Part shown: positions 35,312 through 43,512 of the stretch, piece after piece
Position numbering within the stretch: the first letter of the stretch is position 1
Layout of the letters: every line of letters starts with the position of its first letter
Source of the DNA: TMP-86 sp039807285
GTDB lineage: Bacteria > Pseudomonadota > Gammaproteobacteria > Steroidobacterales > Steroidobacteraceae
Direction: 5' to 3'
Length of the DNA: 64,000 nt
Assembly: GCA_044226785.1 (NCBI GenBank)
Contig: JBGAGK010000012.1
Location: 73,279-137,278 of the forward strand
The notes under the pieces: model-generated
Seen by the model: the letters and a program-made list of their open reading frames with translations, nothing else
The model's database searches: none
Told to the model about the DNA's origin: nothing
Made by a program: the position numbers and the translations under genes

Positions 35312-37129
35312 ATGGTGGTGAGCTTTCAGGAAAAGGCCGATCGCGTTTCAACGCTGCTTGAGCGTGGGCAGGTGGCATTGAGCGTGCAGGCGAGCCGCGA
35401 TCTCCTCGACGAGGCACCACATTCATCCGTTGCCTGCCAACTGCACGGACTGTGCCTCAAGACGGCGGGCGAGCTGGTTCAGGCCGAGCAATGGTTGCGC
35501 CGGAGCATTGATCTCGAACCGGACCGCGCGGAGTTCCATGCCAATCTGGGCAATCTGTTTCGCCACATGTCGCGGTTCGACGAGGCGTGTCTCGCTTACC
35601 AGTCTGCATTGCGCATTTCCCCAGAATTCCGCTCAGCGGCCAGAAGTCTCGCGCTGACATTCCAGGATCTGGGACGAAACAGTGAATCCGAATCCCTCTG
35701 TCGGACATTGATCGCGGATGGCCCGGCAGACTCGCAGGCCTGGATCCTGCTGGGCATGGCACTTGCTGCCCAGGATCGCAAGGAGCTCGCCGAAGACGCA
35801 TATCGCGAGGCAATCCGCCTGGATCCTGCAAACCGGGTCGCCCACCACAACCTGGGTGCCCTGCTGTCGGGCGCGGGGCGCCCCGAGGCGGCGCTTCCCC
35901 TGCTGAACCGGGCAGCAGTTCTGGGAGCCGACGGGTTCGAACTTGCCTACAATCGTGCGCGCGCGCTTCTTGAACTCAATGAAGTCGCGGCCGCGGAGGT
36001 TGAGTTCGAGCGCGCGATCAATTTCGATCCGATGAACATCGATGCGCAGCTCAATCTTGCGCGGGTGCGCCATGCGCTGGGAGACCCCAAGTTCGCACGC
36101 GCTCTGGCGTCCGCCGCCGAGCGGGAGCGTGGAAATCCGAAGCTTCAACTGCTGCTTGCGGAGGTCTCATGGCGCGCCGGCAATCTGCTGGCAGCCGAGG
36201 CGTTGGTCCACGATCTGATCCGACGCATGGGTCCCGAGGCTGGATTCAACTCGATACTGGCCCGCATCCTGCTGGAACAGAACCGGTTGGTCGAGGCGGA
36301 GCATCACGCTCTGGATGCAGTGGCCGCTGCCCCGGGAGATACCCAGGCGACGGAGATCCTGGTGAATATCCTGCTTGCGCGGCTGCGGCCGAAGGATGCC
36401 CTGCCTTTCATCACATCCCAGCGGCGCATCCGGCCGCTCTCCCAGGCATGGCTTGCCTATCAGGCCGTGGCCTCCCGCCTGATCGACGGGCGCGACTACC
36501 GCTTGCTGTATGATTTCGACCGTCTGGTCGTTCCGTTCGATCTGCCAGTTCCGCCGGGCTGGTCATCGCTCGCGGAATTCAATCGGGCGCTGCTGGGTGT
36601 GCTGGCGACACGCCACCCTTTCAGTGCCCACCCGCTGGATCAGACCCTGCGCAACGGGACACAGACTGCGCGCAATCTGGTCAATGATCCTGATCCGGTC
36701 ATCCAATCCCTGATCGAATCGTTTCGTGTATGTGTGGACCGGTATCGAAGGGATCTCGGTGAGGACGAATCACATCCGCTGTCGGCCCGGAATCGAGGAA
36801 AATCCAGATTTACAGGTGCCTGGTCGGTGCGGCTCAGGCAGGGGGGGTATCATGTCAATCACATCCATCCGGATGGGTGGCTGAGTTCTGCGTACTACGT
36901 GCAGACGCCGCCGGAGGTCAACGACCCTTCGGCCAGATCCGGATGGCTGAAGTTCGGCGAGTTCTGCTTTCCCGTTGAAGGATTGGGTGTCGAGCGCTGC
37001 GTGCAACCCCGGGCGGGCCGTCTGGTGCTGTTCCCGTCCTATATGTGGCACGGGACCATTCCAATCCAGGGCAGTGACCCGCGAATCACCGTTGCCTTCG
37101 ATGTCGTGCCGGACGCCACTGCCGGCTGA
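35312..37129 (+). CDS. TPR protein with C-terminal 2-oxoglutarate/Fe(II) oxygenase domain
   Basis: 605 residues. TPR repeats run from about 1 to 370 (QVALSVQASRDLLDEAPHSS, QAEQWLRRSIDLEPDRAEFH, DEACLAYQSALRISPEFRSA). The C-terminal domain has the iron facial-triad pattern: HIHPDGWLSSAYYVQ (His-x-Asp like, near 516-520), GWLKFGEFCF, then the distal His in PSYMWHGTIP (near 577), and ITVAFDVV at the end. This is a putative peptidyl hydroxylase architecture. ATG 35312 is chosen; a TTG at 35276 is possible. It is divergent from the TonB receptor and convergent with the AspH-type gene (4 bp between stop codons). Confidence 0.85.
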   Translation: MVVSFQEKADRVSTLLERGQVALSVQASRDLLDEAPHSSVACQLHGLCLKTAGELVQAEQWLRRSIDLEPDRAEFHANLGNLFRHMSRFDEACLAYQSALRISPEFRSAARSLALTFQDLGRNSESESLCRTLIADGPADSQAWILLGMALAAQDRKELAEDAYREAIRLDPANRVAHHNLGALLSGAGRPEAALPLLNRAAVLGADGFELAYNRARALLELNEVAAAEVEFERAINFDPMNIDAQLNLARVRHALGDPKFARALASAAERERGNPKLQLLLAEVSWRAGNLLAAEALVHDLIRRMGPEAGFNSILARILLEQNRLVEAEHHALDAVAAAPGDTQATEILVNILLARLRPKDALPFITSQRRIRPLSQAWLAYQAVASRLIDGRDYRLLYDFDRLVVPFDLPVPPGWSSLAEFNRALLGVLATRHPFSAHPLDQTLRNGTQTARNLVNDPDPVIQSLIESFRVCVDRYRRDLGEDESHPLSARNRGKSRFTGAWSVRLRQGGYHVNHIHPDGWLSSAYYVQTPPEVNDPSARSGWLKFGEFCFPVEGLGVERCVQPRAGRLVLFPSYMWHGTIPIQGSDPRITVAFDVVPDATAG

Positions 37130-37133
37130 GCCG

Positions 37134-38420
37134 TCAGCTGGCGTAATATTCGGTGATCGCGTCCGTGGCCTTGCAGATCAGCATGCGCTCAGCTTCGGAC
37201 ATGAACGGGTTCCAGATGTCGAAAATGAGGATGATGCGATCCTCCCCGCTGTCATTCCATGCCTCATGCTCGATGGTGTCATCGAAGACCCACGCTGAGC
37301 CGGCTTTCCATTCACGAACATCAGAGCCCACCCTGAATCCACATCCTGCAGGTATCACCAGCGGCAGGTGGACGATGAGCCGGGTGTTGGTCACGCCGGT
37401 ATGGGGCGGGATACGGGTGCGGGGTTCGAGCAGCGAGAAGAATGCCGCTGGCGCCCTTTGAGGTACCCGGGCCAGGGGCATTTTCTCGAGGATATTGGTG
37501 GTCTCGGGGCAGGCCGAGCGATTCTGCTCCACCGGATGTCCGTCCTGATAGAGAAACAGGGCGCTCCAGCGGCGTGAGTTGTTCAGCTCACGCCACTGGT
37601 TGAGCGGCGCGCCCGGCGTGTGATTGACATAGGGGTTGAATCTTTCCCGCGCCTTGTCTGCCAGTGCCAATGCTTCCTCGCGAATCGACTCGGTGGCGGA
37701 CTCGAGCTGGAGCAGCCAGGGGAACTGGTCGCGATCATAGAACTCGATCGCAGGGACGCGTGGAAAGTGCATGAAGGTGGGCTGCTGGACATACAGTTTT
37801 TTTCTTCCCAGCAGCGCAGCGAGACAGTCATTTACCCTGTCCTGCGGCTGGTCGCCCAATTCCCGCCGGAGGTCGCGAAGACGATCATTCAGGAGAGCTT
37901 CCAGGTCGTCACGCTGTTTGCGCACTGCCTGCTGCGCCCGTTCGATCACCGGTTGCAATGACGCCGGCACCGGCGAGTTTGGAGGTATCGAGCTCAATGC
38001 AGCATGGTAAGCGCCCGCCGATTCCCTGGTCTTGCCGAGCTGCTCGAGCAGTGAGGCCTTCTGCAGAAGCGCCAGGGTGAAATATGGGTCGAGGGTCAAC
38101 GCCGTCTCCAGCGCTTTCATTTCACCCTCGGCATTCCCCAGGGCACGCAAGCTTGAAGCAAGATTGAGGTAAGGACGTGGGTTCGATGGGTCCTTTTCAA
38201 CAGCCCGCTGCAACAGGGGCATGGCTTGTGCAGCATTACCCCGGCGCAGCGCATGGGCGCCCCGGGTTCCCAGCACCAACGGATGGTCGGGCGCGATGCT
38301 GGACGCCAGACCCACCAGCCGATCAGCTTCTTCGAGCTGGTTCTCCGCGAATGAACGCTCTGCCGCGTCGACGAGCGCGCGGACTTGCGCGTCGTCGACC
38401 GGCAGGGCAGATTCCGTCAT
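37134..38420 (-). CDS. TPR protein with aspartyl/asparaginyl beta-hydroxylase domain
   Basis: 428 residues. An N-terminal TPR region (ADRLVGLASSIAPDHPLVLG, AMPLLQRAVEKDPSNPRPYL) leads by a helical linker to an AspH-like 2-oxoglutarate oxygenase domain. The iron and substrate residues lie in RIPPHTGVTNTRLIVHLPLV (near 335-350) and SAWVFDDTIEHEAWNDSGED (near 375-393). Its ATG shares a base with the stop of the upstream OmpA-like gene (TGATG), so the two are co-translated. The TPR part may select a protein or peptide substrate. Confidence 0.88.
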   Translation of the reverse strand: MTESALPVDDAQVRALVDAAERSFAENQLEEADRLVGLASSIAPDHPLVLGTRGAHALRRGNAAQAMPLLQRAVEKDPSNPRPYLNLASSLRALGNAEGEMKALETALTLDPYFTLALLQKASLLEQLGKTRESAGAYHAALSSIPPNSPVPASLQPVIERAQQAVRKQRDDLEALLNDRLRDLRRELGDQPQDRVNDCLAALLGRKKLYVQQPTFMHFPRVPAIEFYDRDQFPWLLQLESATESIREEALALADKARERFNPYVNHTPGAPLNQWRELNNSRRWSALFLYQDGHPVEQNRSACPETTNILEKMPLARVPQRAPAAFFSLLEPRTRIPPHTGVTNTRLIVHLPLVIPAGCGFRVGSDVREWKAGSAWVFDDTIEHEAWNDSGEDRIILIFDIWNPFMSEAERMLICKATDAITEYYAS

Positions 38421-39565
38421 CAGTTTCCCGACTCCAATTTGAGCGTGACCCGGCGGTTCTTCTGCCGCCCTTCCTCGGTCTTGTTGTCGGCGATCGGTTC
38501 GCTCTGACCAAAACCACGAGCCGTGAGCTTGTTGGTCACGCCATGTTCCTTCAGGTACGCCTCCACCGATTCCGCGCGCTTCTGGGACAGAATCTGGTTG
38601 TGTCGCTTGGTTCCGGTGCTGTCGGTATGTCCCCGCACCTCGATGACCAGATCCGGATTCTTCTTGAGCGTGGCGACCGCGTCGTCCAGCTCCGCAGACG
38701 AGTCAGCCGTCAGCACGGCAGAGTCCGTGGCGAAATGCACCCGGGGGAGACTGATTTCACCCTTGATGGTGCAGCCGTGCACATCGACCCTGTCTCCCTT
38801 GGGTGTGTTGGGGCAAAGATCCCTGGAATCTGGCACTCCGTCGCCGTCGCTGTCGAGTTCGCAACCCTTGGCGTCCACCTTGACGCCGGGCGGGGTATTC
38901 GGGCACTGGTCGATGGTGTCCGGTACGCCGTCATGGTCGCTGTCGGCCGGTGGTGCAGGTGGCGGAGGGGGCGGCGGCGCAGGCGGCGGTGTGGGCGCGG
39001 CGGCGACCGGGAGGCCCCACATGTACTGAAGCCCCACACCGAAGATCGTGTCACCGGCATTGCTCATGCCGGATGGCGTGGTGCCGTCGTATCGCCGGTA
39101 CTTGGCTTCCGTACGGATTGCCAACCGCTGAGAAGTGTTGAAGGGCCCGAGATTCCAGAGCAGCCCAGCACCCACTTCGCCGATGAGGCCGCTGGCTCGT
39201 GAAGCCCCGGTCAGCCTGTCGTCCATGCCGCCAAGTCCGAACAGGAGGTAGGGCTTGATATGCGATTCGGGCAGCGGACTGAACTTGCGGATGAAATCCA
39301 GACTGTACTGCGAAAGCTTCAACTGGCCGCCATTGGACGCTTCGAATGAAGCTTGCGATATGGCCGCTTCCATCGCCCAGTTCTCTGCCACGTTCCATCC
39401 GAGACCTACCTGGAATCCGGCGCCGTCCTCGGCAGTGCGATGCTGGTTCAGCAGGGTCCACTGCGCCATCGGACTGATGTACCAGGCACCGGTATCGTCG
39501 GCAGCCAGTGCGGCATGTGCAGCGCCCAGCGCGCACAAAGCGGTTCCAAGCAGGATTCGTTTCAT
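38420..39565 (-). CDS. OmpA-family outer-membrane protein with thrombospondin type 3 repeats
   Basis: 381 residues. Signal peptide MKRILLGTALCALGAAHAAL (cut near ALA-AD), then an eight-strand-type barrel domain (to about 170) and a Pro-rich linker (TPPPAPPPPPPPAPP). Two Asp-rich calcium-binding TSP3 repeats follow (DSDHDGVPDTIDQCPNTPPG; DSDGDGVPDSRDLCPNTPKG). The periplasmic OmpA-like peptidoglycan-binding domain ends it (VIEVRGHTDSTGTKRHNQIL, SQKRAESVEAYL). The start at 39565 is preferred over an upstream in-frame ATG because it begins the signal peptide. Its stop overlaps the start of the AspH-type gene. Confidence 0.93.
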   Translation of the reverse strand: MKRILLGTALCALGAAHAALAADDTGAWYISPMAQWTLLNQHRTAEDGAGFQVGLGWNVAENWAMEAAISQASFEASNGGQLKLSQYSLDFIRKFSPLPESHIKPYLLFGLGGMDDRLTGASRASGLIGEVGAGLLWNLGPFNTSQRLAIRTEAKYRRYDGTTPSGMSNAGDTIFGVGLQYMWGLPVAAAPTPPPAPPPPPPPAPPADSDHDGVPDTIDQCPNTPPGVKVDAKGCELDSDGDGVPDSRDLCPNTPKGDRVDVHGCTIKGEISLPRVHFATDSAVLTADSSAELDDAVATLKKNPDLVIEVRGHTDSTGTKRHNQILSQKRAESVEAYLKEHGVTNKLTARGFGQSEPIADNKTEEGRQKNRRVTLKLESGN

Positions 39566-39719
39566 CGCCAAGCTCTCCTTACTCTTACGCATTTGCGGAA
39601 ATCCAACATCGGACATAACGTCCGGCGCGGCCGAAATCGGGCGGATGATAGCCGATCCCGGATGCGGAATGTGTCAGAAATCATCCATGTTGCGTGTAGG
39701 CAACGTCGTGTCAGCCTGA

Positions 39720-40226
39720 TCAGGGGTGCTGGGACGGCGGTGTGTCGAGCGATTCGCCGTACACCCGATCTCCCTCGCGGATGCCCAGCTCCGCAGCCTG
39801 TCCACCGGCGATCTCCAGCACCAGCCGCACTGGCTGCGGGGTGGTGATGATGTCCAGAGACTCCGGAACCCCATGTGCGATGTGCACGATGGTGCCGTCC
39901 GGGCGGATGAACAGCATGTCCAGCGGGATCAGGGTGTTCTTCATCCACATCGAGATCCGGCGCTCGTGCGGATAGACGAACAGCATGCCCTGATGGGCAG
40001 GCAGGTCACGGACGAACATCAGGCCCTGCTCCTGGCGCGACGGCCGGTCCGCGATCCACACGCTGATGGCATGGACATTGCCGGCTTGCGTGCGGATCTC
40101 GATCAGGCTCCTGGGGAATGCGCTCAGGGGCTCCGGTGCGGATTGTGCCAGCGCTTGGGGCATGGTCATCATCGCACCGAGCCACCACCCGGCAAGCATC
40201 GTCGTTGGACGCCACCTCGATTTCAT
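39720..40226 (-). CDS. DUF192 exported protein
   Basis: 168 residues with a signal peptide (MKSRWRPTTMLAGWWLGAMM, cut near ALA-QS). The DUF192 core is intact: VWIADRPSRQEQGLMFVRDL, GMLFVYPHERRISMWMKNTL, IPLDMLFIRPDGTIVHIAHG and VLEIAGGQAAELGIREGDRV. The role is unknown; family members are small beta-barrel-like envelope or secreted proteins. Its ATG overlaps the stop of the upstream gene (ATGA, 4 bp), so the two form an operon. Confidence 0.9.
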   Translation of the reverse strand: MKSRWRPTTMLAGWWLGAMMTMPQALAQSAPEPLSAFPRSLIEIRTQAGNVHAISVWIADRPSRQEQGLMFVRDLPAHQGMLFVYPHERRISMWMKNTLIPLDMLFIRPDGTIVHIAHGVPESLDIITTPQPVRLVLEIAGGQAAELGIREGDRVYGESLDTPPSQHP

Positions 40227-40843
40227 GGACTCTGCTCCTGCCCATCGAAGCGGACCACACCGCTGAAATCGAAGGTGGTGAGCAGCACCGAGCCCTTGTC
40301 ATGCACGGCGTGGGCGGGACTGGTGCAAAAGCCGCGCCCCTCGACCCGGTATCGTCGTGGTGGCGGGCTGGTTGCCTTGGGTTCCGCTGCTGCCGTCGGG
40401 GTCTCGGGCAGGCGCCACTGGCGCAGCGAGTCCATGGTGCAGCGGCCGTCCCCCTGCGTGGCGAATATCCGGCTGCCGCCTTGCTCGATGATGGTCACAT
40501 TCACCGCCACGCCCTGGCCCGCCTGGTTTTCGCGGATCTTCGAAATGCCGAACACGAACAGCAGATCCGGAGCGGTGGCCGGATCCCGCCGGAACGACAG
40601 GCGAAGGCCTCCGTGGCTGGGCCGCTCTTCCCCCTCGCAGCGGGTCCCGGCATTGGGCCAGTCGATCTGCGTGTCGATGGCGCCCTGGAGTCTCGCCTTG
40701 AAAAAGCCCACTCCCTCCGGCAAACAGGACACGGCCAGAGGGCCCGGGGCGCTGTCGGCGGCCTGCGACGGTATTCCAGGGGCGGAGACGAGAGCTAACT
40801 GCATGAAACAAAAAGGGAAAATCCCTCCGCCAAATTTGCGCAC
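40223..40843 (-). CDS. Exported hypothetical protein
   Basis: 206 residues from GTG 40843, which gives MRKFGGGIFPFCFMQLALVS and a plausible signal peptide cut near SQA-AD. An internal ATG at 40804 would remove most of it. The mature part has SCLPEGVGFFKARLQGAIDT, a Trp/Cys-bearing strand region, DLLFVFGISKIRENQAGQGV and VNVTIIEQGGSRIFATQGDG, and an end with GRGFCTSPAHAVHDKGSVLL. I do not recognise a family. Its stop overlaps the start of the DUF192 gene by 4 bp, and it is divergent from the LEA-type lipoprotein. Confidence 0.7.
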   Translation of the reverse strand: MRKFGGGIFPFCFMQLALVSAPGIPSQAADSAPGPLAVSCLPEGVGFFKARLQGAIDTQIDWPNAGTRCEGEERPSHGGLRLSFRRDPATAPDLLFVFGISKIRENQAGQGVAVNVTIIEQGGSRIFATQGDGRCTMDSLRQWRLPETPTAAAEPKATSPPPRRYRVEGRGFCTSPAHAVHDKGSVLLTTFDFSGVVRFDGQEQSP

Positions 40844-40888
40844 CTGTCCTGCGGACCGGCCCCTGAATCCCGGTATGATCGATCCAGC

Positions 40889-41425
40889 ATGATCGGGATC
40901 CGACATATCGAGCGCATCTTGCCATGGCGCTGCGCGCCTTGCTGGCAGGCCTTGCGCAACGGCGTTCTGGGTACGGCGGCGCTGCTGCTGTGGGGTTGTG
41001 CCGTCCTGGGGCCGAAGTTCGAAAAGCCCAGCCTTGCGGTATCCGATATCCGGATGCTGGAAGGGAACCTGTTTTCCCAGACCTTCCTCGTCACGCTGCG
41101 CATCCAGAACCCCAATGATCAGGCGCTGCCCGTCAAGGGATTGTGGGCTGACCTCAAGGTCGGAGGGGAACCCTTCGCCAGCGGAGTCACCAGCCGGGCG
41201 TTCACGGTACCGGCACTCGGGGAGTCCGAATTCGAGCTGAGGGTCAATGCCAACCTGGCCGTGGGTGTTCTCAAGCTCCTGTCGAGCAGCCAGGATCGAC
41301 ACAGTGCCATCAACTATGAGCTGGACGGCAAGGTCAGCGTGGACCTTCCGTTCATGCGCTCCATCCCCTTCCACGAGAATGGCGTGTATTCGTTGAGCGG
41401 TTCGCGGTCGGCCGAGACATTGTGA
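40889..41425 (+). CDS. LEA14/WHy-domain lipoprotein
   Basis: 178 residues with a lipobox LLWGC (Cys37) after an unusually long basic N-region; ATG 40889 is the only upstream start seen. The mature domain has the WHy/LEA type 2 pattern: KPSLAVSDIRMLEGNLFSQT, FLVTLRIQNPNDQALPVKGL and FTVPALGESEFELRVNANLA, then YELDGKVSVDLPFMRSIPF. Such proteins are small desiccation- or stress-related beta domains. It is followed within 10 bp by the nucleotidyltransferase remnant. Confidence 0.82.
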   Translation: MIGIRHIERILPWRCAPCWQALRNGVLGTAALLLWGCAVLGPKFEKPSLAVSDIRMLEGNLFSQTFLVTLRIQNPNDQALPVKGLWADLKVGGEPFASGVTSRAFTVPALGESEFELRVNANLAVGVLKLLSSSQDRHSAINYELDGKVSVDLPFMRSIPFHENGVYSLSGSRSAETL

Positions 41426-41431
41426 GCCTGC

Positions 41432-41808
41432 ATGCCCACTGATTTCCTGAGCGTGCTGGAATTGCTGGAACGCTCGCAGGTCCGCCATGTACTCGTCGGT
41501 GGCCTTGCTGTGCTGGTCCATGGTGTGGACCGGCTGACCGCCGGCTGTTCGCCGACGCCGGCGTTCGCAGCCGCTGGAAACAGGACTCGGGTATGCTTGT
41601 CCTGAGTTTCCGGGATCCGGAGCACCGGCGCCCGACAGTCGACATATTTTCCGAGTACCCCATGGATTTCGAATTTCTGTTGACGGGGACGCGCGTGAGG
41701 GTCGCAAGCCTCGAACACCTGATTGCCAGCAAGCGAGCCGCCGGCCGCCCCCGGGATCTCGAAGATGTTGAGCGGTTGATCGAGATTGCCGCGCAGGGTA
41801 CCCGATGA
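41432..41808 (+). pseudogene. Nucleotidyltransferase (DUF6036/AbiEii-like) with internal deletion
   Basis: The N-terminal part MPTDFLSVLELLERSQVRHV, LVGGLAVLVHGVDRLTAG is a nucleotidyltransferase start with its GG motif. Immediately after it the reading frame is lost near 41545. The other frame continues with the C-terminal part: LFADAGVRSRWKQDSG, MLVLSFRDPEHRRPTVDIFS, ASLEHLIASKRAAGRPRDLE and DVERLIEIAAQGTR. The middle segment with the catalytic Asp pair is missing, so this looks like a deletion with frameshift. A shorter ORF from ATG 41593 could still be translated. The stop overlaps the start of the next small gene. Confidence 0.75.
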
Positions 41809-41993
41809 TGGCGAAGTCGCAGGACACCCGCCCCGGGAGCATGGGAAGCTTTGAAAGCGCCGAGCGACTGCGACGGTGGTCGTTCCGGCAGCGCTCTCCC
41901 CAGCAGCGGCCCGATTGGCTGATGGAGGCCCTCGAAATCGCCTGCGCTGGCGGTGCGCGAAAGCTCCCCACCGGAAGGGACCCGCAGCGGTAA
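41805..41993 (+). CDS. Small protein partner of the nucleotidyltransferase
   Basis: 62 residues starting at ATG 41805, overlapping the nucleotidyltransferase stop (ATGA). The sequence ERLRRWSFRQRSPQQRPDWL and MEALEIACAGGARKLP resembles small helical proteins often encoded after this type of nucleotidyltransferase. M32 carboxypeptidase starts 6 bp later. It appears intact although its partner is not. Function is inferred from position only. Confidence 0.5.
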   Translation: MMAKSQDTRPGSMGSFESAERLRRWSFRQRSPQQRPDWLMEALEIACAGGARKLPTGRDPQR

Positions 41994-41999
41994 ACAATC

Positions 42000-43496
42000 A
42001 TGGCTCTGACCCCCTACCAGCAGCTCGAACAGGAATTCCGCCGCCTGCATGCGTTTCGCGGTGCCCTGTCGCTTCTGCGCTGGGACGCGGCCGTGATGAT
42101 GCCGCGCGGCAGCGCCGATGTGCGTGGTGATCAGCTGGCAGCGCTGGAGACCGAACATCATGCACTGCTCACCACACCGAAAGTGGCCCGGCTGATCGAG
42201 CGGGCTGAGGCGGGTGCGGCTCAGCTGGAGGACTGGCAGCTCGCCAACCTGCGGGAAATGCGCCGCCAGCGCGAACATGCCATCGCTACACCCCCGTCTC
42301 TGGTTTCGCGGCTCACCAAGGCCTGTGCACGGGCGGAAGTGCATTGGGTGGAGGCGCGCAGGGCCAATGACTTCAAGCTGTTTGCCCCGCTCCTTGCCGA
42401 AGTCGTGCACCTGGTGCGTGACAAGGCGGCGCTGCTGGGTCAGGCGCGAAGCCTCGCGCCCTACGATGCGCTGGTGGATGAATTCACGCCGGGCATATCC
42501 ACCGGCGACATCGATACGATTTTCAAGGCGCTGACGCGCAAGCTTCCCGGTCTGATCAACGATGCCATCGAACAGCAGGCTGCAAAGCCACTCCTGCCGC
42601 TGACGGGCAAGTTCAGCGTTTCCCGACAGAAGCAGCTCGCGACCGAGGTGCTGAAGGCCATGGGCTTCCCCTTCGACCGGGGCAGGCTCGACGAAAGCGA
42701 ACACCCCTTCACGGAAGGTGTTGCGGGCGACATCCGGATTACCACGCGCTTCGATCCGGCGGATCCTTTTTCCGGGCTCCTGGGCGCGGTGCATGAGACC
42801 GGCCATGCCTTGTACGACCTGGGGCTGCCTTCGCAATGGCGCGATCAACCGGTGGGTCGTGACCGGGGGCTCGCGCTGGAAGAAAGCCAGTCGCTGCTGT
42901 TCGAGATGAGCCTGTGCCGGAGCCGTCCCTTCGTGCGCTATCTGCTGCCGCTGCTGGAGAAGTATTTCCAGGTCAGCGGACCGGAGTGGCAGGAGGAAAA
43001 CGTCTACCGGAATCTCGCGCGCGTGCGCCGGAGCCTGATTCGCATGGATGCTGACGAGCTGACCTATCCGGTTCACATCATGCTGCGTTACGAGCTGGAG
43101 AAGAAGATCCTGGATGGTGCGCTCTCGGTGAACGAACTGCCCGAGGCCTGGAATTCACTGCTGGAACAGCGGCTCGGAATCCGGCCGTCGAATGACGTGG
43201 AGGGGTGCCTGCAGGATATCCACTGGGCCGTCGGACATTTCGGTTACTTTCCTTCCTATGCACTGGGTGCGGTCATCGCTGGCCAGCTCAACGAGGCACT
43301 GCGTGCAGCCCATCCCGAACTCGACGATCAGCTCGCGCAGGGAAAATTCGAGACCGTGCTGGCCTGGCTCCGTGACAACGTTCACAACGTGGGTGCGCGG
43401 CTGCGGGTGCAGGAGTTGATGAAGGAAGCCACTGGCCGGCCGCTGACGGCAGCGCCATACCTTCGTTATCTCGAGACCAAGTACCTGGAAACTTGA
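42000..43496 (+). CDS. M32 family metallo-carboxypeptidase
   Basis: Zinc carboxypeptidase of the Taq/Pfu type, cytoplasmic, 498 residues. The zinc motif is HETGH at 265-269 (in GLLGAVHETGHALYDLGLPS), followed by the downstream Glu region ALEESQSLLFEM. Other family blocks are TTRFDPADPFSG, RMDADELTYPVHIMLRYELE and HWAVGHFGYFPSYALGAVIA. Length is normal. It removes C-terminal residues from peptides in bulk peptide turnover. ttcA follows 16 bp downstream and may be co-transcribed. Confidence 0.94.
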   Translation: MALTPYQQLEQEFRRLHAFRGALSLLRWDAAVMMPRGSADVRGDQLAALETEHHALLTTPKVARLIERAEAGAAQLEDWQLANLREMRRQREHAIATPPSLVSRLTKACARAEVHWVEARRANDFKLFAPLLAEVVHLVRDKAALLGQARSLAPYDALVDEFTPGISTGDIDTIFKALTRKLPGLINDAIEQQAAKPLLPLTGKFSVSRQKQLATEVLKAMGFPFDRGRLDESEHPFTEGVAGDIRITTRFDPADPFSGLLGAVHETGHALYDLGLPSQWRDQPVGRDRGLALEESQSLLFEMSLCRSRPFVRYLLPLLEKYFQVSGPEWQEENVYRNLARVRRSLIRMDADELTYPVHIMLRYELEKKILDGALSVNELPEAWNSLLEQRLGIRPSNDVEGCLQDIHWAVGHFGYFPSYALGAVIAGQLNEALRAAHPELDDQLAQGKFETVLAWLRDNVHNVGARLRVQELMKEATGRPLTAAPYLRYLETKYLET

Positions 43497-43512
43497 GTAA
43501 ACTGGCGCTTCC

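Noticed and set aside
40846..42001. 592-residue minus-strand ORF extending upstream of the 40223-40843 gene
   Set aside because: Only the last third is coding. The upstream part crosses the LEA lipoprotein, the nucleotidyltransferase and the small gene on the other strand.
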